The position numbers were made by a program, and so were the translations under genes. From positions 1 through 35,496 of the IMG/VR virus record IMGVR_UViG_3300020442_001101: a DNA stretch of 35,496 bases. One strand, 5' to 3'. This document shows positions 1 through 6,815 of the stretch, in pieces; the stretch's first letter is position 1, and each line of letters starts with the position of its first letter. Origin of the DNA: a virus. The notes beneath the pieces are model-generated. The model ran no database searches, was not told where the DNA came from, and saw only the letters and a list, made by a program, of their open reading frames with translations.

Positions 1-861
1 ATCGAGCGTACCTTCATACACAGTTTTCTTTTCGCCAACTTCAAGTTCACCAATGGCATCAAGCCTGTAAGTGTGTCGTTCTTCATATGTGTATTTACGA
101 TATAATTCTAAACTATCTAAATGCACTCTTCCTATAAAGTCATAGGTCTCAGCTGATTTGCCATACTTTTCATATTCACGCTTTTTAGGAAGTTGTTTCC
201 ATAAACAGAAACGTCTTGTGTCATCTTTGCTTAGAACTCTACTAACTCTATTTACCGTATAAGGAATATCATAACCTTCACTGTTCCAACCTGATATGAT
301 GTCTGCATCTTGGATTAAATCAAGAAATGCTTGAAGCATGTCTGCTTCTTTTTCAAACAATACACATTCATCTCCCCATTCCTTACACTGTTCTTTAGCT
401 TCTGCCATTGTAAGTGTTTTGGGAGGAACTGCAAGTGTGATTAGTGCATCAAGCCATTGTAAGTGTACAGTGATTGCAGTGATGGGCATGAATGGATCAC
501 TAGGATCAGCAAAGCCTCTTTCTGGATCAAAGTCAGTTTCAATGTCAAAGAATGCAATGTTTAGTTTAGGAGCATCTTGATTCAAATAGTTTTCACTCAA
601 GCATTGGAATATAGGATTGATATCACTTTCAAACAATTTCCGTTTGTTGTTAATAGCAAGTTCCTTACGGAAATCCTTTGTGCTTTTGCTTACAATTCTG
701 CTTATCGGATCGCCATATATGCTTTTATGTTTTCCTCTTGGATCATCATAATAAAAAGTATACTTGACCGGATATTCTGTATAAAGCCTTTTGCCGTCAT
801 TCCTTTCAACAACTCTAATTATATCTGCATCTCTATCAAAATATGCGTCTACGTAGCTCAT
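1..861 (-). CDS. 43: T4-like family B DNA polymerase (gp43), N-terminal part, cut by window edge
   Basis: Replicative DNA polymerase of the phage replisome. The 287 codons in the window cover the N-terminal domain and the start of the 3'-5' exonuclease. Exo I is visible as FFDIETDF (D107/E109, matching the catalytic D112/E114 pair of T4 gp43) and Exo II as SGWNSEGYDIPYTVNR. The ORF stays open to base 1, so the polymerase domain lies outside. The ATG at 861 overlaps the TGA of the upstream oxygenase gene (ATGA), so translation is probably coupled. The N-terminus (MSYVDAYFDR) resembles marine T4-like polymerases. Family assignment is secure; the rest of the gene cannot be judged here. Confidence 0.96.
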   Translation of the reverse strand, partial: MSYVDAYFDRDADIIRVVERNDGKRLYTEYPVKYTFYYDDPRGKHKSIYGDPISRIVSKSTKDFRKELAINNKRKLFESDINPIFQCLSENYLNQDAPKLNIAFFDIETDFDPERGFADPSDPFMPITAITVHLQWLDALITLAVPPKTLTMAEAKEQCKEWGDECVLFEKEADMLQAFLDLIQDADIISGWNSEGYDIPYTVNRVSRVLSKDDTRRFCLWKQLPKKREYEKYGKSAETYDFIGRVHLDSLELYRKYTYEERHTYRLDAIGELEVGEKKTVYEGTLD

Positions 862-1472
862 TTGTTATCCTCATATACTATGTCATTTATGTTTCCTGCC
901 AAAACATATCTTTTGCTGTTTGACGGATACACTTTATGATGTATCATCGATGGAAACATCACTATCATCTTATTATACACGGGTAAATGCATTTCGTCAA
1001 CATTATTAACGTCCAGTTTATCTTCAATTCTTTTTACGAATGTTAATGGTGCAGGTTCTTCTCCACAATCCAAATAATATACCCAACTGAATCTTGATAA
1101 CAACCCATGTTCATGTTGTTGACTAAATTGTCCAGGAAGATATTCTTGAAACCAGACATTTGCATCTATGTGTAAATTTTTTGGATCAATATATTCTTGA
1201 TTGGTTAAAAAATTTGGTCCTCTTGGTTGACATATATTTTTGCAATACCAAAGGTGAATTTGATCTAACAAATCAGATAAAACATCTTGATGATCGACAT
1301 GTGTCCACCAATTTGTTTTCCAAGGAATAGACGAATCAATATCTGATTGTTCTTCTTTTATTTTTGTGAAATAATCTATGACCGATTGGTCTTGTTCTTT
1401 TGTTCTTTGTAGTTGGCCATGTTTTATCTGAACAGGATGCGATATATAGAATGTGCTACAACTAAACTTCAT
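858..1472 (-). CDS. 2OG-Fe(II) oxygenase-like protein
   Basis: A 204-residue protein with the layout of the small putative 2OG-Fe(II) oxygenases common in marine T4-like phages. The double-stranded beta-helix core shows QQHEHG followed by SWVYYLDCG (candidate iron ligand H120 or H122), then FPSMIHHKVYPSNSKRYVLAGNI, in which H178/H179 would be the distal ligand and R188 the 2OG-carboxylate anchor. The usual HxD is replaced by HxH, as in other P4H-like phage members, so activity is likely but the substrate is unknown (protein hydroxylation is one option). The ATG at 1472 has a GGAG Shine-Dalgarno six bases upstream. The stop overlaps the DNA polymerase start, placing it in the replication operon. 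Confidence 0.75.
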   Translation of the reverse strand: MKFSCSTFYISHPVQIKHGQLQRTKEQDQSVIDYFTKIKEEQSDIDSSIPWKTNWWTHVDHQDVLSDLLDQIHLWYCKNICQPRGPNFLTNQEYIDPKNLHIDANVWFQEYLPGQFSQQHEHGLLSRFSWVYYLDCGEEPAPLTFVKRIEDKLDVNNVDEMHLPVYNKMIVMFPSMIHHKVYPSNSKRYVLAGNINDIVYEDNK

Positions 1473-1550
1473 TTCTTCTCCAAGTTGCTTATGGCCAACC
1501 TAACCTTACTACATGCCCGCCAATCGGCTTAGGGCGTATTAAAAAACCAA
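1473..1550 (-). promoter_or_regulatory. Structured leader between dsbA and the oxygenase-polymerase pair
   Basis: This 78-base gap is noticeably G+C richer than its surroundings. Read on the minus strand, 1535-1515 can fold as GCCC (bulge TAA) GCC-GATT-GGC GGGC. A second weaker pairing (GTTG...CAAC) lies between it and the ribosome-binding site of the oxygenase gene. No U-tract follows the stem, so it is not a standard intrinsic terminator. It could be an RNA processing or translational control element; T4 gp43 is known to repress its own translation through a leader hairpin, but the position here (one gene upstream) differs. Confidence 0.3.
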
Positions 1551-1811
1551 TTACTTGTCTTTACCTACTGTAACAACAAGTGTTTCAAGATCTTCAAACT
1601 CGTCTGCAACTTTATGCCAGTCGCTTTTGTGTGCAACTTTGATAGCTTTATTGATTAATGCAGTTTTAACATTAAGTTCTTCTGATACTGCTTTTACAGT
1701 TTCTTTCAAACCTTCTTGTAGATCCTGTATTTCTTGTAATACTTGTGCGCCTTCGTTAACCAGCCTCTCTAATTTTGCCTTTTCATCTTGTCCGTAAACT
1801 CGATCACTCAT
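1551..1811 (-). CDS. dsbA: DsbA-like dsDNA-binding late transcription regulator
   Basis: An 86-residue acidic, helical protein that fits T4 DsbA (89 residues), a double-stranded DNA-binding protein that enhances late transcription in vitro. The centre (EELNVKTALINKAIKVAHK) matches the T4 DsbA pattern of KDELGV..K.FN...ALYHKDN, and the C-terminal half is acidic as in T4. In T4 the gene sits with transcription and replication genes; here it lies next to DNA polymerase. The ATG at 1811 follows an AGGAG Shine-Dalgarno, and a consensus sigma70-type promoter lies directly upstream, so it is probably an early gene. Identification rests on size, pattern and context. Confidence 0.8.
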   Translation of the reverse strand: MSDRVYGQDEKAKLERLVNEGAQVLQEIQDLQEGLKETVKAVSEELNVKTALINKAIKVAHKSDWHKVADEFEDLETLVVTVGKDK

Positions 1812-1833
1812 AATATTCTCCTAAGTTTCCCTT

Positions 1834-1862
1834 ATTATACATGTTTTTGCCTTGTTTGTCAA
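1834..1862 (-). promoter_or_regulatory. Sigma70-type promoter of dsbA (perfect consensus)
   Basis: On the minus strand TTGACA (1862-1857), a 17-base spacer and TATAAT (1839-1834) match the bacterial vegetative consensus in both hexamers. The dsbA start is 22 bases downstream of the -10 box and has its own AGGAG. Host RNA polymerase should read this unaided, which marks it as an early promoter. Confidence 0.88.
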
Positions 1863-1909
1863 CTATTATATTTAATTAATGCACCAAAATGTAGATACAC
1901 TTCTGGACT

Positions 1910-2602
1910 CTATTTCACAAAGTAGCCCAATCTTATCTCATTCATATACGGTTCCAAATCATCCATCCAATCATCAAATGGATTGTTTATAAAAGTATAT
2001 CCTTGATTGTATAATTCATTTTTTGTAGATTTTGGTGTATCTTCCCATACTGGAATATATTCGTTCCATTTATCTTCATAAGTACCGTCTGGATTTCCAC
2101 TTGGTCTAAAGTGTATTTCTATAGGCTTATCTTCTTTAAATTCTACATTTATAAATGGCACATCTATATCCGCAATCACTTTGGGTAATTTTGGAACAAA
2201 ATCTTTTTTAATCCATTTCCTAAATTTTACAACATTAAATTTATCGTTCCAGCCTTGCCAATTGTGTAGACATTTCCATTCTCCATTTACTTTTTCGTAT
2301 GATGCAGAAAAATGTCTTCCCTCTAAGTATTCACACCAGAAATATCCAGGAGGTACACTTGTAATGTCACCTTTTTCTAAAGTTTTTATTGTGGTGCATA
2401 TACCCATTCCTGCAAGATTGTAAGTTGGCCGTATAACATATTCCCTGGTTTCTGGTATACTTGTACCGCCTGGGCCACACGAGTAACCCATTACTTCCGC
2501 AAGGTATAGTTTATTCCACCATTTGTGTAAATGAGGAAGTTTGAGCCATAAGTCTCTTTCTTCTATATGGAATTCTTCTCGTCTTTGGTTTTGTACTGCC
2601 AT
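1910..2602 (-). CDS. Conserved phage protein of unknown function (230 aa)
   Basis: No family recognised. The protein is rich in Trp, Tyr and Pro and has no signal peptide or membrane segment. Visible stretches include a Gly-rich segment, GYSCGPGGTSIPET, and RPTYNLAGMG near the N-terminus; the C-terminus is acidic and aromatic. An upstream GTG at 2626 is in frame but has no ribosome-binding site. The ATG at 2602 is preceded by AGGA eleven bases upstream and is preferred. It overlaps the end of the next upstream gene (2563-3213) by 40 bases in another frame, so the two are probably translated together and may work together. Expression likely comes from the late-type promoter near 3236. Confidence 0.75.
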   Translation of the reverse strand: MAVQNQRREEFHIEERDLWLKLPHLHKWWNKLYLAEVMGYSCGPGGTSIPETREYVIRPTYNLAGMGICTTIKTLEKGDITSVPPGYFWCEYLEGRHFSASYEKVNGEWKCLHNWQGWNDKFNVVKFRKWIKKDFVPKLPKVIADIDVPFINVEFKEDKPIEIHFRPSGNPDGTYEDKWNEYIPVWEDTPKSTKNELYNQGYTFINNPFDDWMDDLEPYMNEIRLGYFVK

Positions 2603-3213
2603 TCGTCGGTATGTCCTACTGACCACTTTGGGGTATTTTCAACTGTGTAATTTTGTGTGCAAACTTTAAAGTCTGGCATTTTCCTATCAGGATGTACCAT
2701 GCTTTGATCTGTAAAGATTATTCTGTTATTAGGTTGTGCGGCAAATTGTCCGTTGTTTAATTTTATTATGTTAAATGATTTGTGTTCTGGATCATGCTCT
2801 GAAAAGTTTGTATCAATTACACCCTTTTCTCTATGAGCATTATCTATAGTAAAAATGTACTCTCCTTTGTGCATTTTCTTATCCTTTCCAAAAAACTCAC
2901 AATCAGATAGCATTGATTTTTTAGTAACTGTGATATCGTAATCAAAGCAATCCCAAATCTGTAGAACATCTAATGGAAGTTGATCTTCTTTATCGTAATC
3001 TTCTTTCCAAACAAATGCAGATATTGGAAGTTTATCAAATAGAGCACCATAGTCAGTAAGTAATGTTTCAAAGTAAAGTGCTTTGCCCATTACACTTTTC
3101 ACTGTAATCCAGTAACCAGGAGTTAGTTCTCCATGACCTTTTTCCAGATCATACAGATATTCCTTCTTTACATATACAGGGATAATTGGTACGTTGTGTA
3201 CTAAAAAAGCCAT
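2563..3213 (-). CDS. Conserved phage protein of unknown function (216 aa)
   Basis: A soluble, charged protein of the kind carried as 'hypothetical' by marine T4-like phages. No domain is recognised. The N-terminus (HNVPIIPVYVKKEYLYDL) looks like a beta-rich fold, and a long middle segment carries EYIFTIDNAHREKG. It contains no transmembrane segment or nucleotide-binding loop. The ATG at 3213 follows AAAGGA, with a T4-late-like ACTAAATA box 20 bases further up. Its 3' end overlaps the start of the 1910-2602 gene, which makes the pair a two-gene late unit. The function is open; a virion or assembly role is the simplest guess from the promoter type. Confidence 0.75.
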   Translation of the reverse strand: MAFLVHNVPIIPVYVKKEYLYDLEKGHGELTPGYWITVKSVMGKALYFETLLTDYGALFDKLPISAFVWKEDYDKEDQLPLDVLQIWDCFDYDITVTKKSMLSDCEFFGKDKKMHKGEYIFTIDNAHREKGVIDTNFSEHDPEHKSFNIIKLNNGQFAAQPNNRIIFTDQSMVHPDRKMPDFKVCTQNYTVENTPKWSVGHTDEWQYKTKDEKNSI

Positions 3214-3232
3214 AGTTTTCCTTTAACTATGG

Positions 3233-3240
3233 TATTTAGT
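3233..3240 (-). promoter_or_regulatory. T4-late-like promoter (ACTAAATA)
   Basis: Minus-strand octamer ACTAAATA, a variant of the GATAAATA box found before other late genes here. It lies 20 bases from the ATG at 3213 with AAAGGA between. Confidence 0.45.
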
Positions 3241-3245
3241 ATATT

Positions 3246-3380
3246 TTATTTCTTCTTTTTCTTTCCAGCACAATGAGCTTTTTGACTAAAGCCCTTTGGA
3301 TTAGAACAGTTGATGCTTTTTTTATATTTTGCACTCCATTTTTCACGAAGTGCTATATTTGTTATTTGCAGTGTTCGCAT
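3246..3380 (-). CDS. 44-aa basic protein with CSNPKGFSQKAHC module
   Basis: A small gene overlapping the end of the Cys-rich gene at 3362-3469 by 19 bases in another frame. It begins ATG-CGA with AGG seven bases upstream and encodes 44 residues ending in a Lys5 tail. The core reads EKWSAKYKKSINCSNPKGF and continues SQKAHCAG. The pattern 'KW..KYK.SI.C.NPKGFSQKAHC' recurs as a C-terminal module of larger proteins in marine T4-like phages (recalled, not searched). The two cysteines and one histidine could bind metal or form a disulphide. A freestanding copy next to the putative head-protein island suggests an internal head or DNA-binding role. Confidence 0.7.
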   Translation of the reverse strand: MRTLQITNIALREKWSAKYKKSINCSNPKGFSQKAHCAGKKKKK

Positions 3381-3469
3381 TGGCAACCTGTGCAAATGTC
3401 ATTATGACATTCTGTACATTCTTTATCACAGTGGCAATTATGTCCACATTTTTCACACTTACATTCCAT
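3362..3469 (-). CDS. Metallothionein-like Cys-rich miniprotein (35 aa)
   Basis: A 35-codon gene with a strong AGGAG Shine-Dalgarno at proper spacing. It holds 11 cysteines and 4 histidines (Cys at 3, 5, 8, 12, 14, 18, 21, 26, 29, 31 and 34) in CxC, CxxC and CxxxC spacings, with almost no hydrophobic residues. This is what a metallothionein or multi-zinc miniprotein looks like. No signal peptide is present, so it acts in the cytoplasm or the virion. Metal buffering during infection, or zinc supply for the many Cys-containing proteins next door, are inferences. The leader up to the ATG is nearly identical to that of dsbA. Confidence 0.75.
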   Translation of the reverse strand: MECKCEKCGHNCHCDKECTECHNDICTGCQCEHCK

Positions 3470-3478
3470 AGTATTCTC

Positions 3479-3886
3479 CTAAGTTTTTACGTTCTTAGCC
3501 TTACCACGTCTGTCTGCATTAGGATCTTTTCTTCGCTTACGGGCGGCAGAAGTCTTTCTTTTCTTCTTGCCCATAGCATAAGCCTTAGAAGCTGGTAAAC
3601 ACTTTGGCTTTCCTTCACCTTCACTCCGTCCTCCACATGAGCCACGGACTTTACCATCAGGTCCAAAACGGACCCATTTTTGTTTAAACCATTTTTTGAG
3701 ATCTTCGTGTAAATCCATTTCCTCTGAAAACACAAGATCACCACAGTTTACACAATAATCAACATGCTCACGTTTCACACAATTAGGCACACGTTTACCA
3801 AACATGGTTTTCATGCCTTTTTTCTCGTAGCCCTTCCAGCAACGTGTTCCTTCGTCAACGATGTTAATTATATCTCTTAGATTCAA
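3479..3886 (-). CDS. Putative internal head protein with Cys/basic modules (135 aa)
   Basis: Begins with TTG at 3886 inside TTGA, overlapping the stop of the upstream gene by four bases. The N-terminus MNLRDIINIVDE resembles a T4 capsid-targeting peptide ending in a V-D-E processing site. Two modules follow that recur in marine T4-like phage proteins: CWKGYEKKGMKTMFGKR ending PNCVK (residues about 16-38), and KKWF...WVRFGPDGKVRGSCGG with KPKCLPASKAYAMG (about 64-105). A CVNCGD pair lies between them. The C-terminus is very basic (KKKRKTSAARKRRK). This is probably a packaged DNA-binding protein; no enzyme motif is seen. Confidence 0.8.
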   Translation of the reverse strand: MNLRDIINIVDEGTRCWKGYEKKGMKTMFGKRVPNCVKREHVDYCVNCGDLVFSEEMDLHEDLKKWFKQKWVRFGPDGKVRGSCGGRSEGEGKPKCLPASKAYAMGKKKRKTSAARKRRKDPNADRRGKAKNVKT

Positions 3887-4695
3887 CTCTTGTTACCCCA
3901 GTTCTTGGCACCTTTTTTACGGCACTGAACTAGAGCACCAGAGGCATAGGCGCTAGGCCAAACTTTATATCTGGCTTTTACCTTGTGATAGCAAGCATCT
4001 TTCTTTTCTGCGAGACGTTCAAACTCGTCTTCAGTGATAGGCTTACCTACTGATTCTTCTAATGTTTGGAATCTGTTATTCTTTTTTTTTAGATTTTCTG
4101 CAAGGCGATCTTTTAATTCATCTTCGTAAGTATAACTTTCGTCTTGCTTTTCTTTTTCTGCTTTATCTTTAGCATCAAGATCTTTTTCAATCTTATCGCT
4201 TTTTCCTAAGCTCTTTTTAAATTTTGCTATTGCTTTTTTGCCTGCTTCTCCAGTTCCAGGCTCAACCTTAGTTGGCTTCTTACCTGTTCTTTTCATGTAT
4301 TCAGCTGGAGTTTCTTTTTTCTGTTCGTCGACCTTTTTATCCTTTTTAGCTTCCTTGTCTTTTACAGCTTTTTTCATTGGTTCTTTTTTATTGCCATCAC
4401 CGTCGATATCAATGTAGTCTGGTTTAGCTTTTTTTCCTTCAGCTACTTCGTCAAACTTCATTTCATAATCCATGTTATGGTATACTGCACCAATATAATC
4501 AGATGCTTTAGTAATTTTAGATTGAACCCAACCTTCAAGGCCTTGTTCTTCTGTACGGCCTTTTAGCATCTCATGCAATTTGATTGCGTATTTTGCAATC
4601 TTGTATAGGTCAGCTCTTGCCATTTGTACTTCATGGTCAGCTTCTGCTTTGAAAGCCAATGTTGCTAAATCTTCTTTAAGGTCTTTTTCTCTCAT
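3883..4695 (-). CDS. Lys-rich modular phage protein with C-terminal YHKVKARYKVWPSAYASGAL module
   Basis: A 270-residue protein in three parts. Residues about 24-85 form a helical domain (ARADLYKIAKYAIKLHEML, then EGWVQSKITKASDYIGAVYH) widespread in marine T4-like phages. The middle is a long Lys/Glu-rich low-complexity region that includes DIDGDGNKKEP, an EF-hand/dockerin-like acidic loop. The C-terminus is a compact Cys module (CYHKVKARYKVWPSAYASGA, then LVQCRKK and NWGNKS). The N-terminus MREKDLKEDL is a poorer match to a capsid-targeting peptide than its neighbours. The ATG at 4695 has GAGGA upstream and a GATAAATA late box. It is probably a head-internal or structural protein; the biochemical role is unknown. 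Confidence 0.8.
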   Translation of the reverse strand: MREKDLKEDLATLAFKAEADHEVQMARADLYKIAKYAIKLHEMLKGRTEEQGLEGWVQSKITKASDYIGAVYHNMDYEMKFDEVAEGKKAKPDYIDIDGDGNKKEPMKKAVKDKEAKKDKKVDEQKKETPAEYMKRTGKKPTKVEPGTGEAGKKAIAKFKKSLGKSDKIEKDLDAKDKAEKEKQDESYTYEDELKDRLAENLKKKNNRFQTLEESVGKPITEDEFERLAEKKDACYHKVKARYKVWPSAYASGALVQCRKKGAKNWGNKS

Positions 4696-4712
4696 TTTAT
4701 CTTCCTCGTAAG

Positions 4713-4720
4713 TATTTATC
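4713..4720 (-). promoter_or_regulatory. T4-late-like promoter (GATAAATA)
   Basis: Octamer GATAAATA on the minus strand, 17 bases before the ATG at 4695 with GAGGAAG between. It overlaps the TAA stop of the gene at 4716-4937. Confidence 0.6.
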
Positions 4721-4937
4721 TCTTAACGGGTTTGCCACTCATAATATTGTTACTAATATCGAGGGCGTTTTTAGTAGTTCCATCTGGATTTTTCTTTTGT
4801 GGTGCTTGCGGTGCACCATATTTACCACGTTTTTTTGGTTTGTGATATGCGGCTGGCGGGCTTGCCACAGTTGCAATACTTCCTGCACTTGTGGAACCTG
4901 CTGTCGCTATCTCATTTATTAATTCTCTTATCAGCAT
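4716..4937 (-). CDS. Small putative internal head protein (73 aa)
   Basis: The N-terminus MLIRELINE is a close match to a T4 capsid-targeting peptide with I-N-E as the presumed gp21-type cut. The mature part would start IATAGSTSAGSIATVASPP, a small-residue stretch seen in several marine T4-like proteins, then a basic, Pro-rich tail (KPKKRGKYGAPQAPQKK). No enzyme motif is present. No clear Shine-Dalgarno precedes the ATG at 4937; instead a GGTAAATA late box ends five bases before it, so the late transcript may be almost leaderless. It is part of the head-protein island. Confidence 0.75.
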   Translation of the reverse strand: MLIRELINEIATAGSTSAGSIATVASPPAAYHKPKKRGKYGAPQAPQKKNPDGTTKNALDISNNIMSGKPVKR

Positions 4938-4941
4938 AATA

Positions 4942-6606
4942 CTATTTACCTTTCTTTTTACGGCCGCCCTTCATATTTGCACACCAGTGATACATCTTTG
5001 CACGTTCTCCAGATGCGTTTTTAGCCTTCTTACGTAGTTCAGTAACACTTCCTCCGCAACTTGCACCTGCTTTTTTGACTCTTCCTGGTCTGCTTTTTCC
5101 TTTTACTTTTCCATCCGCAAAGTTTTCAAGTAATCCTAATACTTCATCTTTTGTGTAAAGTCCGCTTTTCATAGCTTCAATAGCCATCTTTGTAGCTGTG
5201 ACATACATAAGTGATTCGAATTGCAGTCTTCTACGATCTAAACCAATCCTTAACACATATGAACCTTCTATATTCTCATCAAAATGTGAATCTTTATATC
5301 CGTCTGCATCTTGAACTGAATAACCTATACGTTTAAGGTTTTTCATCATATATTTCTTTTCTTTTTCTCCACCGTAAAACTGTATGAATATATCAGGCTT
5401 ATTTTTCTTTTGCACATCTGGTGGCATATCTTTTATGTTTGCCATATGTGTGCCTATTTTATACCAGTCATAAGCATCATCTCTTTTCACCAAAACAGAT
5501 CTTTGTGGATTTGCTAACAAGTTTCCTTCGTTAGCTGATTCTCTACCTGGAGCATCTATCTTCTTACCTTCTTTACGCTTTCTCATGTTTGTAGCGATTG
5601 CGTAAATTGCTCCTTCAGGATCCATGCCTCTTTCTTTTGCCCATTTGCCAATTGACTTTTTAGCTTTAGGTTTGTCCTTTATCTTGTCTGCTGTTTTATG
5701 AATCTTTTTTATTGAAGCTTTGCTCATATCTGCTTCTTTTGTATCCTGATCCATGTATTGTTTAAGGTTTTGTACAGTTCTTTCAAACTTGTGATCTTTG
5801 TGTTTAAAGCCAACACCGCCAGCGGCTTCCCATTTTGCTATGTTTTTACCAAAGTCATCTATTAATATGTTTGGAGTTCCATCTGGTTGTGTGGCATGCA
5901 CCGCCTTGTTGGAAGTTATTATAACATTGCTTGGAGGGAAAGACGATAAATTCTTTTTAATCCATTCTCTTTTATGTGGTTCAGAATTAGGATCATTTGG
6001 TAAAGGAGCACTTAATATATTGTACTTGCCTTTCAGCTGTTTGATTAAACTTAAGAGATTATTTGCATTTGATGTAACTGGAATGTTTAACCAAAAATCA
6101 TCCTTGTCTCTAATCTTTTGTAAAGCATCATCTAAGTCAGTAATTTCACGCCAATCCTTACCTACAAGTTTTTTCCAAGCACCAAAAAAGTCTGCAAGCA
6201 CACCATCCATGTCCACATATATTTCTGATTCCTTGCTTAGATCTTTAGCTGAAACTTCAATTATGCCTTCTTCTTTCTTTTTAGTTTCTGGATCATCATG
6301 ACTATAACCTGCCTTGTTTAATCTATCATGATGTTTCTTTTTAGTAGGAAATTTTGCTTTATAATCTTTTTTGGTTCCCTTGTACATCATGTGAGGTTTA
6401 TATTCTTCTTCTGCCATACCAAGGTTAAACAGAACATTTGTCTTAGACCCTTTTGTTTTCTTTGAATGCTCTTTGGGTTTGCCCTTGCCAAGTCCTAGTT
6501 TCTTAACGTTGGCATATTCACCGCCAACCGGAACATCCTTGGTAGCATTTTGTTTTGTAACAATTCCAACGCCAGCCGCTTCTTCTTTGAAATCACGAAA
6601 CTTCAT
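4942..6606 (-). CDS. Putative packaged HAD-family 5'(3')-deoxyribonucleotidase with Cys/Lys modules (554 aa)
   Basis: Modular protein. Residues 1-9 (MKFRDFKEE) resemble a capsid-targeting peptide. A basic linker follows to about residue 125. Residues about 128-270 are a HAD hydrolase of the 5'(3')-deoxyribonucleotidase type: motif I YVDMDGVLADF (D132, D134), motif II NILSAPL, a motif III lysine in HKREWIKKNL, and motif IV NILIDDFGKNI. All four motifs look intact, so it may dephosphorylate dNMPs. Then come the IGKWAKERGMDPEGAIYAIA module (about 318-340) and a C-terminal Cys/basic module (RPGRVKKAGASCGGSV ... KMYHWCANMKGGRKKK). The ATG overlaps the upstream stop (ATGA). It is inferred to be delivered into the host with the genome. 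Confidence 0.8.
   Translation of the reverse strand: MKFRDFKEEAAGVGIVTKQNATKDVPVGGEYANVKKLGLGKGKPKEHSKKTKGSKTNVLFNLGMAEEEYKPHMMYKGTKKDYKAKFPTKKKHHDRLNKAGYSHDDPETKKKEEGIIEVSAKDLSKESEIYVDMDGVLADFFGAWKKLVGKDWREITDLDDALQKIRDKDDFWLNIPVTSNANNLLSLIKQLKGKYNILSAPLPNDPNSEPHKREWIKKNLSSFPPSNVIITSNKAVHATQPDGTPNILIDDFGKNIAKWEAAGGVGFKHKDHKFERTVQNLKQYMDQDTKEADMSKASIKKIHKTADKIKDKPKAKKSIGKWAKERGMDPEGAIYAIATNMRKRKEGKKIDAPGRESANEGNLLANPQRSVLVKRDDAYDWYKIGTHMANIKDMPPDVQKKNKPDIFIQFYGGEKEKKYMMKNLKRIGYSVQDADGYKDSHFDENIEGSYVLRIGLDRRRLQFESLMYVTATKMAIEAMKSGLYTKDEVLGLLENFADGKVKGKSRPGRVKKAGASCGGSVTELRKKAKNASGERAKMYHWCANMKGGRKKKGK
4943..4950 (-). promoter_or_regulatory. T4-late-like promoter (GGTAAATA), very close to ATG
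   Basis: Minus-strand GGTAAATA ending five bases before the ATG at 4937. By the T4 late-promoter geometry, transcription would start at or next to the start codon. It overlaps the 3' end of the 4942-6606 gene. Confidence 0.4.
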
Positions 6607-6815
6607 TTTTTACGGCTCCTAAATTGTATAGGTCCATTAAGGTAAGGTTTTGAAAACCATATCTTAAACCAATCAGCATCACCTGGCTTAATTCCTAAAC
6701 GTTTTTCTTTGTCCTTTAATGCTTGTGCAGTATCACTTATGTTCTCTAAGCTCACAGGCTTGTAACCTGTAAATTCGTTTATCCCGGCAAGTTTTTTAAG
6801 AGTGTTTATATCCAT
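6603..6815 (-). CDS. Small putative internal head protein (70 aa)
   Basis: The N-terminus MDINTLKKLAGINE ends in I-N-E, a plausible gp21-type processing site after a short amphipathic leader. The C-terminal half, KPGDADWFKIWFSKPYLNG, is a motif that recurs in marine T4-like phage proteins (recalled pattern: 'G..EWF..WFS.PYL.G'). No catalytic motif is present. It overlaps the upstream nucleotidyltransferase gene by one base (TAATG) and the downstream HAD gene by four (ATGA), so the three are translationally coupled and probably made together for head assembly. Confidence 0.75.
   Translation of the reverse strand: MDINTLKKLAGINEFTGYKPVSLENISDTAQALKDKEKRLGIKPGDADWFKIWFSKPYLNGPIQFRSRKK

Noticed and set aside
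577-939. Plus-strand open frame of 120 codons over the DNA polymerase start
   Set aside because: Antisense shadow of the polymerase and oxygenase genes; no ribosome-binding site, and the protein has no recognisable pattern.
1515-1535. Intrinsic terminator downstream of dsbA
   Set aside because: The stem is good but no run of T follows it on the minus strand, and the plus strand has A rather than T after it.
3487-3744. Minus-strand open frame of 85 codons in another frame of the 3479-3886 gene
   Set aside because: Fully nested in a gene with conserved modules; no separate ribosome-binding site or recognisable pattern.
5798-6301. Plus-strand open frame of 167 codons
   Set aside because: Antisense to the HAD domain of the 4942-6606 gene, whose motifs are clear on the minus strand; Ser/Leu-rich shadow composition.
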